Positions 26,686-36,002 are shown, counted from the first letter of the stretch. The stretch is DNA of 64,000 nt from Calditrichota bacterium (GCA_013112635.1 JABFGF010000001.1:310001-374000); one strand, 5' to 3'. Translations and numbers: made by a program. The notes: a model not told the origin generated them from the letters alone.

Positions 26686-27510
26686 TTAGTTTTTTTCGAT
26701 CTTTTCTGGAATAGGTAGGTTTTCCATCGTTTGTTTGCTTTGTTTGTCTTTCCGATAACCTTTTGGAAGCCGTGATTTGGGGTAGATAACTTCATGTGGT
26801 GCGATAATAGATTTTTCTCCAATAACTACATCACCCATAATAGTTGATTTTAGACCAAGAGTTGAACCATTTTTAATTACTACCGGCTCAATGACTAAAT
26901 ATCCCTTAGCTGCATAGTGGCAAATAATATGAGCTGATCCCCCGATTGTTACTTTATCACCTAACTCAATTAAGCCGGCATCTGATATATTGGTTGTATT
27001 AATGTGAACACCTTTTCCAATTTTCATTCCCATCATTTTATAGAAAAGAACATTTAAAGGTGTCGGTGTAATAAATTCTAAAAATGTATAACGCACTAAA
27101 TAAATCATTGCATTATGCACATACCATGGCACACTTTGAAATGAATAGTAGGGGCCACGAAAGGGTTTTATTTTAAAAGGTAAAATCTTGTTAAAAAAAG
27201 GTGTTACAAAAACAAGGCTAATTCCATATAAAAAATAACTTATAAATAGCGCCGAGCCCATAGAACTATACTGCAAGATAGGCGCCCAACCGGATGATAT
27301 ATCACTAATGAACTTAAAAAAATAAATAGCCGGAGTTGCAGATATTCCAACAATTATGGCACCTAAGAAGTAAATTGGGATGAGAGACAACATAAATGTT
27401 GCAACACTAAATTTTCTTAATGCAATTTCAAAAAGTCCTTTTAAACCTTTTTCAGTTGCCCTTGTTGAGTTTACATCAACGCGTTGCTTTTTGCCGTTTT
27501 TTTCAGCCAT
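26686..27510 (-). CDS. membrane-anchored left-handed beta-helix (acyltransferase-like) protein
   Basis: 274 residues. Two hydrophobic segments (about 38-62 and 80-105) are followed by a C-terminal hexapeptide-repeat beta-helix (about 155-255; repeats such as IGKGVH, LGDKVT, IKNGST, IGEKSI). This order resembles the C-terminal membrane/beta-helix domain found at the end of some non-ribosomal peptide synthetases, here as a free-standing gene. Its activity is unknown; transfer of an acyl group to an envelope component is the family expectation. No NRPS gene lies adjacent. Confidence 0.65.
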   Translation of the reverse strand: MAEKNGKKQRVDVNSTRATEKGLKGLFEIALRKFSVATFMLSLIPIYFLGAIIVGISATPAIYFFKFISDISSGWAPILQYSSMGSALFISYFLYGISLVFVTPFFNKILPFKIKPFRGPYYSFQSVPWYVHNAMIYLVRYTFLEFITPTPLNVLFYKMMGMKIGKGVHINTTNISDAGLIELGDKVTIGGSAHIICHYAAKGYLVIEPVVIKNGSTLGLKSTIMGDVVIGEKSIIAPHEVIYPKSRLPKGYRKDKQSKQTMENLPIPEKIEKN

Positions 27511-27628
27511 TTGGTACTTTCATTTTTGATATTTTCATTTGGTAAAATTTTATTTGAAGCTAAATTAGTACTCAAAGTTTCTTTGGTATTGTTTGATCTC
27601 ACATATTGGATAAAATAGTTTTTAGAAT

Positions 27629-28213
27629 ATGGTTTTAATTGTTATTGCCCATAAAAAAGAAGCGATTAGTTTTATTAACAATTTAAAGTTGAGTAAAATC
27701 AAATCCTCTATTTTTAATTGTTATTCGAACGAAAACACCATTTTGTTAATCTGTGGACAGGGAATAAAAAATGTGAGAAAGAATCTTTTTAATTATTTGC
27801 AGGAGAATTCAGAAAAAATAAAAAAAGTAATAAACTTTGGGATATCAGGTAAGTTGAACAAAGATTTAAAATTAGATGCAATCTATTCAATAGAATCAGT
27901 TTCTTTTTATGATGAAGTTATAATGGAAACCAGCTTAAAATTAGAAAATCAAACAAATGCAAAACGATGTGTAACATCAATTATACCGGTTTCTAATTTT
28001 GATCTTGCGGAGTCACTTTCAAAAATAGCCGATATGGTTGATATGGAATTATTTGAAATTGTCAAAATATCTAATTCTTTTAATATCCCTGTATTGAGTT
28101 TCAAACTTATTTCAGATGATGCTCATTCCCCGGTTTCTGCAAATGAAATAATAAATAAAAGTAACCAATTCTCTGATATGCTTTATGCTAGGTTTAAAAA
28201 TGATTTCTTATAA
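27629..28213 (+). CDS. MTAN-like nucleoside hydrolase/phosphorylase-fold protein
   Basis: 194 residues, shorter than the usual ~230 of 5'-methylthioadenosine/S-adenosylhomocysteine nucleosidase. The family's catalytic features still appear: Glu11 near the start (AHKKEA), the VDME segment with the second Glu, and the SDDA segment with the catalytic Asp. It would cleave the N-glycosidic bond of methylthioadenosine, S-adenosylhomocysteine or a relative such as futalosine. The missing length falls in the middle, so specificity is open. A hotdog thioesterase gene follows after 16 bp, probably in one operon. Confidence 0.65.
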   Translation: MVLIVIAHKKEAISFINNLKLSKIKSSIFNCYSNENTILLICGQGIKNVRKNLFNYLQENSEKIKKVINFGISGKLNKDLKLDAIYSIESVSFYDEVIMETSLKLENQTNAKRCVTSIIPVSNFDLAESLSKIADMVDMELFEIVKISNSFNIPVLSFKLISDDAHSPVSANEIINKSNQFSDMLYARFKNDFL

Positions 28214-28229
28214 TTTTAGAGGTTAGAAA

Positions 28230-28655
28230 ATGATTTGGTTTAAAAAATATGATTTAAATGAATTATCAACGATCGCAGATAGTACAATGGTTTCTCACCT
28301 TGCTATTGAGTTTGTTGAGATTGGTGACGATTACTTATCTGCAAAAATGCCTGTTGATAAACGCACAATACAACCTGCCGGAATTTTGCATGGAGGAGCC
28401 TCAGTAGCACTAGCCGAAACGATAGGAAGTGTTGCATCATCATTAACTATTAATCCTGAGAAATACTTTTGCGTTGGGCTTGAAATTAATGCCAATCATA
28501 TCAAATCTGTTAAAAATGGCTTTGTAACCGGTACAGGAAAACCGATTCATTTAGGCAGAAGTACACAAATCTGGGAAATTAAAATCGTGAATGACGATGC
28601 AGCTCTTATCGCAATAAGCAGAATAACACTTGCAATTCTGGAAAAGAAATTATAA
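28230..28655 (+). CDS. hotdog-fold acyl-CoA thioesterase (PaaI/MenI-like)
   Basis: 141 residues forming one hotdog domain. The helix motif ILHGGASVALAETIGS contains the conserved His-Gly and the catalytic Glu of the PaaI/MenI/YbgC-type thioesterases. Such enzymes hydrolyse aromatic or long-chain acyl-CoA, in some cases 1,4-dihydroxy-2-naphthoyl-CoA in menaquinone synthesis. A small-molecule hydrolase gene precedes it by 16 bp. Substrate not assignable from sequence. Confidence 0.8.
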   Translation: MIWFKKYDLNELSTIADSTMVSHLAIEFVEIGDDYLSAKMPVDKRTIQPAGILHGGASVALAETIGSVASSLTINPEKYFCVGLEINANHIKSVKNGFVTGTGKPIHLGRSTQIWEIKIVNDDAALIAISRITLAILEKKL

Positions 28656-28746
28656 ATAAAGACAAATTGTTGAGATACCTCACTTTTTTTTGCTAAAAAG
28701 TTTCTTATAAATGGTACTGGTTGTTAACTACACGGATGTGGATAAT

Positions 28747-28753
28747 AAAGGAG
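28747..28753 (+). promoter_or_regulatory. ribosome binding site that decides the GNAT start
   Basis: AAAGGAG lies 8 bp before the ATG at 28762. The upstream in-frame ATG at 28711 has no such site, so the shorter product is preferred. Confidence 0.65.
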
Positions 28754-28761
28754 CAATTATA

Positions 28762-29547
28762 ATGGTTGAAGATAATTATTCTGAAATCAACAAATTAAAG
28801 CAAAAACAAATGCTTAAAATTGTTAGCAGTTCATTTTACAGGGAATTAGTTAAGTATGGTGTTAACCACAGTGATATAGTATCAGTCAGCACAAACCTTT
28901 TAGATTATGTTACGGAGTCAAAACACAAATCAATAGAAAAGAAGGAAAATTCTTTTGATTTTAAAGTTGAAGATATTAGAAATAACTGGACAGAAAACAG
29001 CACTATTAGTCTTAATGGCGTTAATATTAGACCTTTGGTAAAGGAAAATATTAAACAAGTTACGAAATGGCTAAAGGCAAAAGAATTATCTGGAACATTT
29101 ATTGGATTTTTGCCAAAAGAAAAAAAAGAACTAGAAGATTATCTATTAAACTCCAAAGATAAATTTTTCTTTGCGACATATTATAAGAATGAAAAATTCG
29201 TGGGCATTATTGGAGCTGAAAGAATTGATGATCAATTTAAAAAATTAGAAATGAAAAAATTTATTGGTGAAAAGGAATTTAGAGGGAAAGGGATTGGGAA
29301 ATTTTCAACTTTCCTGTTTCTATATTATGTATTTAATATTTTAGAATTTAATAAAGTCTTTATTCACTCGATGGATACCAATATTAAAAATATAAATCTC
29401 AACAGCCACTTTGGTTTTGATCTTGAAGGACTTCTATTTAATGAGGTTTCCGTTAATGGATTATTTCATGATGTAATCAGGATGGGATTAATAAAAAGTA
29501 ATTGGCATAGATTGTTTTCATCAGCCGATGAAAATGATATTCTTTAA
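28762..29547 (+). CDS. GNAT-family N-acetyltransferase with N-terminal helical region
   Basis: 261 residues from the ATG at 28762 with a good Shine-Dalgarno; a longer form from 28711 would add 17 residues. Residues 1-70 are a lysine-rich helical segment I do not recognise. Residues ~85-255 are a RimJ-like GNAT fold, with the acetyl-CoA pyrophosphate-binding motif in EFRGKGIGKFS and an asparagine-rich segment before NSHFGFDLEG, typical of the family's final helix. It transfers an acetyl group to an amine; the target is unknown. The gene stands alone before the tRNA genes. Confidence 0.75.
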   Translation: MVEDNYSEINKLKQKQMLKIVSSSFYRELVKYGVNHSDIVSVSTNLLDYVTESKHKSIEKKENSFDFKVEDIRNNWTENSTISLNGVNIRPLVKENIKQVTKWLKAKELSGTFIGFLPKEKKELEDYLLNSKDKFFFATYYKNEKFVGIIGAERIDDQFKKLEMKKFIGEKEFRGKGIGKFSTFLFLYYVFNILEFNKVFIHSMDTNIKNINLNSHFGFDLEGLLFNEVSVNGLFHDVIRMGLIKSNWHRLFSSADENDIL

Positions 29548-29555
29548 ATTCAAGT

Positions 29556-29585
29556 CATAAAAAAACCTGACTGATTGCCAGGTTT
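29556..29585 (-). terminator. terminator after tRNA-Ser(GCT)
   Basis: A 7 bp stem (29563-29569 with 29579-29585) and a 9-base loop, lying 3 bp past the 3' end of the minus-strand tRNA. Read on the minus strand it runs into seven Ts. Confidence 0.7.
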
Positions 29586-29588
29586 CTG

Positions 29589-29676
29589 CGGAGAAGGTGG
29601 GATTCGAACCCACGATAGAGGAGTACCCTATACTCGCTTAGCAGGCGAGCGCCTTCAGCCACTCGGCCACTTCTCC
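29589..29676 (-). tRNA. tRNA-Ser (anticodon GCT)
   Basis: An 88-base cloverleaf on the minus strand. The acceptor stem is GGAGAAG/CTTCTCC with discriminator G, the T arm is GTGGG-TTCGAAT-CCCAC and the anticodon loop CTGCTAA sits on a CTCGC/GCGAG stem. A long variable arm makes it class II, as expected for serine. The CCA end is not encoded. It reads AGC and AGT codons. Confidence 0.95.
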
Positions 29677-29700
29677 AGAATCATACTTTAAATCTATATC

Positions 29701-29717
29701 CCCGATAAAATATCGGG
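29701..29717. repeat. short inverted repeat between the two tRNA genes
   Basis: CCCGATA (29701-29707) and TATCGGG (29711-29717) form a 7 bp stem with a 3-base loop, between tRNA-Ser(TGA) and tRNA-Ser(GCT). The T tract on the minus side is weak. It may be a partial terminator or an RNA-processing hairpin. Confidence 0.4.
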
Positions 29718-29766
29718 ATTTAAGAGTTTCTAAACTCATGATAAAATCGTTAAGAATCTCTAAAAG

Positions 29767-29846
29767 CGGAGGATGTAGGATTCGAACCCACAAGCCTTTC
29801 GGCGACGGTTTTCAAGACCGCTGCAATACCATTCTGCCAATCCTCC
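29767..29846 (-). tRNA. tRNA-Ser (anticodon TGA)
   Basis: An 80-base cloverleaf on the minus strand. The acceptor stem is GGAGGAT/ATCCTCC with discriminator G, the anticodon loop CTTGAAA gives TGA, and the T arm is GTGGG-TTCGAAT-CCTAC with one G-T pair. The variable arm is only 13 bases (GCC-GAAA-GGC stem), short for serine tRNA. CCA is not encoded. It reads TCA and, by wobble, other TCN codons. Confidence 0.93.
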
Positions 29847-29946
29847 AAAATGCTGTCAAACTATTAATTTTTGACAGATCATAATCTAAGATACTTTTAT
29901 AGTATTCGTCAATAGTAAAGTTAAAAAGTTTTACCAGTTTTTGATT

Positions 29947-29988
29947 AAAAAAAAGTGCTTCCGATAGTATGGTACCTAGGAAGCACTT
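29947..29988 (-). terminator. terminator of the M3 peptidase gene
   Basis: A perfect 10 bp stem, 29953-29962 with 29979-29988, around a 16-base loop, with an A run of eight at 29947-29954 that is a T run on the minus strand. It lies 20 bp after the peptidase stop codon. Confidence 0.8.
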
Positions 29989-30007
29989 CAAATATTAAAA
30001 CGATTAT

Positions 30008-32107
30008 TTATAAACCGGCTTCATTCTTCACTTCTTTTAATTCATCCGGCTCCAGACCAAGTGATTTATAAAATGCATTTGAGTTTGGATTTCTACCAAG
30101 AAATTCTTTTACAAGGTCAATTGCTTCTTTTTCACCACCTCTGGCTAATATCAATTCACGGTAGCGTTTACCGATTTCTGGGTTTAAAATACCATTCTCT
30201 TCAAAAACTGAGAACATGTCCTGCGCATATACTTTAGACCATAGGTAGCCATAATAACTGGATGCATAACCGGTTAAATGGCCAAAAGCAGCCTGGAAGT
30301 TTGTGCCTTCTACATAAGGAGTAAGAAGAATCTTGTTTTGAAGTTCCTTTACAACAGCAGTTGTATTGCGTGTTTCATTTGGATTGTATTTGTCATGCAA
30401 AGTCATATCTATTGTGCCATAAAAAATTTGATATAATGTTGATACTCCAGATCCAACATTTTTAGCAGAGATCATTTTATCAAATAACTCTTTTGGCAAA
30501 ATTTCACCTGTTTCATGGTGTTTAGAAAACATCTGTAAAGAAGGGTAATCCCAAGTCCAGTTTTCAAAAATTTGTGAAGGTGCTTCAACAAAATCACGCG
30601 GAACATTAAATCCTGATTGGCCGGATAGTTCTGTTTTACTAAGCAATGTGTGTAGCACATGTCCAAATTCATGAAAAAATGTTTTAACCTGTGAGTGAGA
30701 CATAAGAGCTGGGGAAGTATCTGTAGCTTGTGGAAAATTGCATTCTAAAGCTGCTACAGGAATCTCCGGACCATTTTTAGTCTCTCTTGAATTTATAATT
30801 GGGAAACATGCGGCATGTCCATATTTATTGTCACGGGGATATAAATCCAGATAAAAACGACCAATTACTTTTCCATCATCAAAAACTTCAAAAAGGCGAA
30901 CATCTTGATGCCAAACCGAAGGATCTTTTACTTCTTTATAAGTAATGCCAAATAGCGATTGTGTGATACTAAACAATCCATCCATAACATTATTTATTTC
31001 GAAATATTCTTTTACTTTTTCAGAATCAACTTTATATTTTTCGCGTTTTAAAATGTTACTGTAATACCCATATTCCCAACCATTTACAACACTGGCTGTA
31101 TCGTTACCGGTAATTTGTCTTTTTACTTGAAGTACTTCATCATAATCAATTTTTCCTTTTTCCTGAACTTTTTCAATAAGCCCATTTTCAAATTCCCAAA
31201 CTGTTTTAGGGTTTTGTGCCATTCGGTTTGCCAATTGATATTCAGAAAAGGTATTATATCCAAGGTGTTCAACCATTTCTTTTCGATTTAGAATTAACTT
31301 TTCTAAAACAACAAGGTTTTTATCACTTGCCCGGTTGTTATACTTCATGTATAGTTTTTTGCGTGCTTCATCAGATTCCGATAGTCTCATAAAAGGGCGA
31401 TAAGATGGATAGGATAAATCAATTTTATATGTACCATCTTCCAAACGTCGCGCATCTTTGTAAGCCTCATCAAGGCCTTTAACGTCATCTTCTGTAACAA
31501 TCAAATCATCTTTATAGTCTGAAATATTTTTTCCGAATTCATTTGATAACAAAGCAATCCGATCATTGATTTCTTTTAATTTATCCCGGCCTTCTTTGGA
31601 TAGAGCAAATCCGTTTCTTTTAAAATCATCAATGGTTTCCCTAAGAAACTTTTCCTGAGATCCACTTAAAGATTTTCCTTCTTCAGTTTGAGAGTATTCT
31701 ATAAATGAGTTGTATAAATTTTCATTTAAGTTTAATTCGTTATCAAATTTACCAAAATCTATAACTGCTTCATTTGCAGCTTTTCGGGTGTCATCATCAG
31801 GGTGAGAAACATTCATCAGGTATAAAATTCCATACACTTTACCAAAATCACTATATGCAGCATCAAAAGCCCGGACAGTATTTTCAAAAGTTCTGTCATC
31901 CGCAGGAATATTATAAATTTTTTCCAGTTTTTTATTTAATTCATCCATTGTTGGTTGTTTAACATCATTAATAAACTGTGCATCAATTTTGTCAAACTGG
32001 ATTTGTTCATTAAAACCCGGAAGTACTTTTTCAAATGGGTTTGCATGAAGTGAAATGAAGCTGCAAAAGAAAAATATAAGCAGTATGAAAAGACGTTGAG
32101 AAATCAT
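30008..32107 (-). CDS. secreted M3-family zinc oligopeptidase
   Basis: 699 residues. A signal peptide (hydrophobic ~6-22, ending near HANPF) directs export to the periplasm. The zinc motif is HEFGH with His479, Glu480 and His483, in the M3 context (TFFHEFGHVLHTLLS), with the second Glu about 25-30 residues on (VEAPSQIFENW). M3 enzymes such as oligopeptidase A and dipeptidyl carboxypeptidase degrade short peptides. Export suggests periplasmic peptide scavenging rather than the usual cytoplasmic role. A strong AAGGAAGGAA Shine-Dalgarno precedes the ATG, and a terminator follows. Confidence 0.9.
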   Translation of the reverse strand: MISQRLFILLIFFFCSFISLHANPFEKVLPGFNEQIQFDKIDAQFINDVKQPTMDELNKKLEKIYNIPADDRTFENTVRAFDAAYSDFGKVYGILYLMNVSHPDDDTRKAANEAVIDFGKFDNELNLNENLYNSFIEYSQTEEGKSLSGSQEKFLRETIDDFKRNGFALSKEGRDKLKEINDRIALLSNEFGKNISDYKDDLIVTEDDVKGLDEAYKDARRLEDGTYKIDLSYPSYRPFMRLSESDEARKKLYMKYNNRASDKNLVVLEKLILNRKEMVEHLGYNTFSEYQLANRMAQNPKTVWEFENGLIEKVQEKGKIDYDEVLQVKRQITGNDTASVVNGWEYGYYSNILKREKYKVDSEKVKEYFEINNVMDGLFSITQSLFGITYKEVKDPSVWHQDVRLFEVFDDGKVIGRFYLDLYPRDNKYGHAACFPIINSRETKNGPEIPVAALECNFPQATDTSPALMSHSQVKTFFHEFGHVLHTLLSKTELSGQSGFNVPRDFVEAPSQIFENWTWDYPSLQMFSKHHETGEILPKELFDKMISAKNVGSGVSTLYQIFYGTIDMTLHDKYNPNETRNTTAVVKELQNKILLTPYVEGTNFQAAFGHLTGYASSYYGYLWSKVYAQDMFSVFEENGILNPEIGKRYRELILARGGEKEAIDLVKEFLGRNPNSNAFYKSLGLEPDELKEVKNEAGL

Positions 32108-32437
32108 AGTAAATTCCTTCCTTGTTTAATAAAAGTGTGTATTGTTTTTCAGGATAGATTTTTGTAACCATTTATAGACGAAAAGTAATTTTTTTTGTTT
32201 CAGTTATTTGTGGAAATTCACTTAAGAAGTTAAAACAATTCAGCCTTATCTCTTTTTATAAGCACAATTAAAAAGTTAGTGCCAAAGTTACTTAAAATAA
32301 TTTATTCTTTTTTATTTTTTTGTAGAATAGTATTAAATTACAAGAATATTTTTTATTAAGTTTGCCGAATTGATTCCCTGATACATGGGTAAAAAGAATA
32401 AATTAAAAGTTTTAAATATTTAACGCTAAAGGTTTTT
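32108..32437. other. 330-bp AT-rich intergenic region between divergent genes
   Basis: This is the only gene-free stretch above 300 bp without RNA genes. It separates the minus-strand M3 peptidase from the plus-strand DUF3592 gene and so must hold promoters for both, but I see no hexamer pair good enough to name. A Shine-Dalgarno for each gene sits at its edges. No repeat, RNA gene or small ORF with a ribosome site is evident. Confidence 0.5.
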
Positions 32438-32980
32438 ATGTTGCTTGCCATTGCTTTTTCATTAATTATAATTGGTACCATACTTCTCAGTATATTTGTC
32501 ATTAAAAAAAGAATTTTTATTAGGCTAAACCTGGCAGCAATCATATTAAATTTTTTCTTGTTTACAGCAGGATTATATATGATTCACAACTCAACAGAGG
32601 ATTTTAAAAGATATAATGAAATGACTAAATGGTCCACAATTAATGGTGTTATTCTGGATGGCAAGGTTGTGGGCGAAAGAGCAAAAAGACCTGAGTTGGC
32701 ATATAATTATCATGTAGATGGAGTTACCTATACCGGATATTCAGATTTGGCGACACCTTCATTTGGAGGAAAAAATTACAGGGACCAATCATCGAGAGCA
32801 GTCGTCAGTAAATACGAGAAAGGGGATAGTATCCATGTATTTTATAATCCACAAAATCCAGAACAATCAGTATTAAAAATTTTACCAAAATGGAGTTCAT
32901 ATTTACAATATGGATTAGGAATTATCTTTTTAGTACTGGCCTTTACCTTATTGTTTAGTGGTCTTCTTGAACGAAAATAA
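32438..32980 (+). CDS. DUF3592 membrane protein
   Basis: 180 residues with hydrophobic helices at about 1-20, 29-48 and 155-176, and an extracytoplasmic or cytoplasmic beta-rich domain between them. The central W-x-x-x-x-G-x-(V/I) start, the LAYNYHVDGVTYTG segment and VFYNPQNPEQSVL are the hallmarks of DUF3592. Function is unknown for the family. It precedes the DinG-type helicase by 42 bp on the same strand and may be co-transcribed by chance of position. Confidence 0.75.
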   Translation: MLLAIAFSLIIIGTILLSIFVIKKRIFIRLNLAAIILNFFLFTAGLYMIHNSTEDFKRYNEMTKWSTINGVILDGKVVGERAKRPELAYNYHVDGVTYTGYSDLATPSFGGKNYRDQSSRAVVSKYEKGDSIHVFYNPQNPEQSVLKILPKWSSYLQYGLGIIFLVLAFTLLFSGLLERK

Positions 32981-33022
32981 TTTTATGAAAATTATAATTA
33001 GCATAAATAGAAAAAGGTATTA

Positions 33023-35980
33023 ATGGAATTAAGATCAGAATTATTGAAACATCTTGGGCTTTCTACATTTGTTGTTGTGGATTTGGAAACAACAGGATTA
33101 AATCCGGATGAAGACAAAATTATTGAAATAGGTGCTATAAAATTTGTTGATGGCGTGGAAACAGAAACATTTGAAACTTTGGTTAATCCGGGAATACCAA
33201 TTCCCGATTTTATAACCCGGTTGACTGGTATAAAAGATGAAGATGTTAAAGACGCACCAGCTATTGATGAGGTTTTTCCAAAACTGGATGCACTAATGCA
33301 TGATGTTCCTTTTATTGGCCATCAGGTAAATTTTGACGCCTCTTTTATTGAGTATGTTTACCGAGAGCAGAATGATGATTTTGAAAACTGGGAAAACAAA
33401 GCTCAGCGCTTTAAATATTTTGGCAGGGTTCGATTTGATACGCTTTTTCTTTCACGGATTTTGTTACCATTTTTACCAAAAATGAAACTTGGTGTGGTGG
33501 CCCAATTTTTTGGCCATGACATTGAAAATGCACATAGGGCAATAGAAGATGCTCGTGCAACCGGTCATATTTTTCTTGAACTACTCGACAGAGCTTTGGC
33601 ACTAGACAATATCATTATTTCTGAAATTATCCAACTGCTGTTTGCAAATTCAAAACGGGCAAAATCCTTTTTTGTACCATTATTGAAGTTTAAAACTGAA
33701 AACAATATTTCTGTACCGGCTCTTTCGATAATTGATGATATTAAGAACGCCCAGAACTTTTATAACATAATTGGTGAGAAAGAATACCATTTTGAAAGCC
33801 AGGAAGAAGATGATTTCCATGAAGTCGAAAACGAATCAATAAAGGCTTTGTTTGAGCAAGAAGGCAGTTTATCCGCGATAATTGAGAACTATGAGCTTCG
33901 TCGTGAACAATTAACCATGGCAGAAGATATTACCGCTTCAATTAATAATAATAGTTTTGTGGTTTCTGAGGCTGGAACCGGAACGGGTAAATCCATGGCT
34001 TACCTGGCGCCGGCAATTAGCTGGGCAATAAATAATCGTGCAGCAAATGAACGGGTTGTTGTTTCTACCAATACAAAAAATTTACAGGAACAGTTGTTTT
34101 TTAAAGATTTACCCACACTTTTCCAGGCACGAAAAGGGGATTTTAAAGCTGTCTTGTTAAAAGGCCGCTCCAATTATCTTTGTATTGATAAATGGAAAAC
34201 CATAATGACAGATATGAACCAGCGTCTTTCGCAAGATGAACGGGCAAGGATATTACCACTGGTTTTATGGGCGCGTCAAACAAGAACAGGTGACATATCC
34301 GAGAATGCAGCATTTCAATTGGAAACAAACCGTGGATTATGGCAAAAGTTTATTGCTGAACCTTCCTATTGTCCTGGAAAAGCCTGTAAATTTTTTAATG
34401 ATTGCCACCTGATGAAGGCTCGCGATCATGCCCGCAAGGCCGATTTAATCGTAGTTAACCATGCGCTGCTTTTTTCTGACTTGGCTTCGGATAATTCTAT
34501 TTTGGGAGAGTTTAGTAACCTGGTTGTGGACGAAGCGCATAATATAGAAAAAACTGCTGCCAGCCATTTAGGTGTTCGTGTCAGTTACTGGACCTTCCGC
34601 AATATTTATCATCGCTTGTATGAAGAAGATCCGCGCAAAACCGGCACAATCCTTCAGCTTGAATTTCGCATGGCGAAAGGTAGCCGTTTAAACCAAAAAG
34701 AGACGAGCGAACTTTTCAGGCATACAAGCAAAATCAAGAAAAACAGCTCTATTTTAAAATTGAATGTACAGCAATTTTATAATGATTTTAATGCCTTTAT
34801 GAAACAGCAGATGAGTAAAAATGCCGGGAAAAATACGGATTCACAAAAAATACGTTATCACAAAAGTTTTAAGTTTTTTAGGGAGAATGAAGAAAACATC
34901 CTTGAGATTAGAAAAAATTTAACAACCCTTGCACGCCAATTGAATGAAATAAATGAGCTGTTTTACGATATCCCAAAAGATCGATTTGAATTCCAGGATC
35001 AGATTCACAGGGAACTTCTTGCGCTGGAACAAGACATTGTTATGTTGAATGAATCATTTAATTTCTGTATAAAAGCAGAAGAAAAAAAATATGTCTACTG
35101 GCTCGAAGTACCGTTTAGCGATCGCAATATTGATGTGCTGATGAATGCTGTTCCGCTTGAAATTGCGAAATTGCTAAAAAATAATTTGTTTGATAAGCTG
35201 CGATCGGCAGTTTTTACATCGGCAACCTTATCGGTTAATAATCGCTTCAATTATTTTAATAAACGTATCGGATTGGATTTGCTGGAAGAAACGGAAGTTG
35301 TCTCAAATATGCATGGATCGCCTTTTGATTTTGAGAACCAGATTTTTCTGGGTGTGACAGATTTTATGCCTGATCCGCGCAACGAGGATTTTACTGAGCA
35401 ACTCATTAACCTGATCCAGGATATTCACCAATCTGAAAAAAAAGGTACGATGGTGCTTTTTACCAGCTATTCAATGCTGAATTATGTTTATAATATTTTG
35501 AAACCTCATATGGATGCTGAGCGGATTTTGCTTTTAGCGCAAGGTAAAAGTGGCAGTCGGACAAATATTATCAACCAATTTAAAGAAAATAAAGATTCAA
35601 TTTTGTTGGGCACGGATAGTTTTTGGGAAGGTGTTGATGTGCCCGGTGATGCACTGCAAATTCTTATTATTCCAAAGCTTCCTTTTGATGTGCCGACCGA
35701 ACCACTGATCGCTGCGCGCATGGAGGAAATAAAAGAAAAGGGCGGTAATCCGTTTTTTGATTATTCTGTTCCTGAAGCAATAATTAAATTTCGCCAGGGG
35801 TTTGGACGGCTAATTCGCAGTAAAAGTGATTATGGCGCGGTGATTTGTTGTGATAACCGCCTGAGCCGCATGAAATACGGTCAACAATTTTTAAACAGTC
35901 TACCTGTAAAATCCAATATTTATTTCGATAAAGATGAAATGATAAATGAAATGAACATTTGGTTTAAAGAGAAAGAATAG
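33023..35980 (+). CDS. dinG: DinG-type helicase with N-terminal DnaQ-like 3'-5' exonuclease domain
   Basis: 985 residues. Residues ~14-185 carry the exonuclease motifs (DLETTGLNPDEDKIIEIG, GHQVNFDASF and HRAIEDARAT). The rest is an XPD/DinG-like superfamily 2 helicase: Walker A GTGTGKS at ~318, four cysteines for an iron-sulfur cluster (YLC, YCPGKAC and NDC, ~390-465), the DEAH box at ~503 and motif VI GFGRLIRS. This matches the B. subtilis-type DinG, in which nuclease and helicase are fused, acting on DNA/RNA structures during repair. The N-domain has D-E-T, so it looks active by motif. It starts 42 bp after the DUF3592 gene. Confidence 0.9.
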   Translation: MELRSELLKHLGLSTFVVVDLETTGLNPDEDKIIEIGAIKFVDGVETETFETLVNPGIPIPDFITRLTGIKDEDVKDAPAIDEVFPKLDALMHDVPFIGHQVNFDASFIEYVYREQNDDFENWENKAQRFKYFGRVRFDTLFLSRILLPFLPKMKLGVVAQFFGHDIENAHRAIEDARATGHIFLELLDRALALDNIIISEIIQLLFANSKRAKSFFVPLLKFKTENNISVPALSIIDDIKNAQNFYNIIGEKEYHFESQEEDDFHEVENESIKALFEQEGSLSAIIENYELRREQLTMAEDITASINNNSFVVSEAGTGTGKSMAYLAPAISWAINNRAANERVVVSTNTKNLQEQLFFKDLPTLFQARKGDFKAVLLKGRSNYLCIDKWKTIMTDMNQRLSQDERARILPLVLWARQTRTGDISENAAFQLETNRGLWQKFIAEPSYCPGKACKFFNDCHLMKARDHARKADLIVVNHALLFSDLASDNSILGEFSNLVVDEAHNIEKTAASHLGVRVSYWTFRNIYHRLYEEDPRKTGTILQLEFRMAKGSRLNQKETSELFRHTSKIKKNSSILKLNVQQFYNDFNAFMKQQMSKNAGKNTDSQKIRYHKSFKFFRENEENILEIRKNLTTLARQLNEINELFYDIPKDRFEFQDQIHRELLALEQDIVMLNESFNFCIKAEEKKYVYWLEVPFSDRNIDVLMNAVPLEIAKLLKNNLFDKLRSAVFTSATLSVNNRFNYFNKRIGLDLLEETEVVSNMHGSPFDFENQIFLGVTDFMPDPRNEDFTEQLINLIQDIHQSEKKGTMVLFTSYSMLNYVYNILKPHMDAERILLLAQGKSGSRTNIINQFKENKDSILLGTDSFWEGVDVPGDALQILIIPKLPFDVPTEPLIAARMEEIKEKGGNPFFDYSVPEAIIKFRQGFGRLIRSKSDYGAVICCDNRLSRMKYGQQFLNSLPVKSNIYFDKDEMINEMNIWFKEKE

Positions 35981-36002
35981 TTTTAATACCGAAAGGAAGT
36001 GA

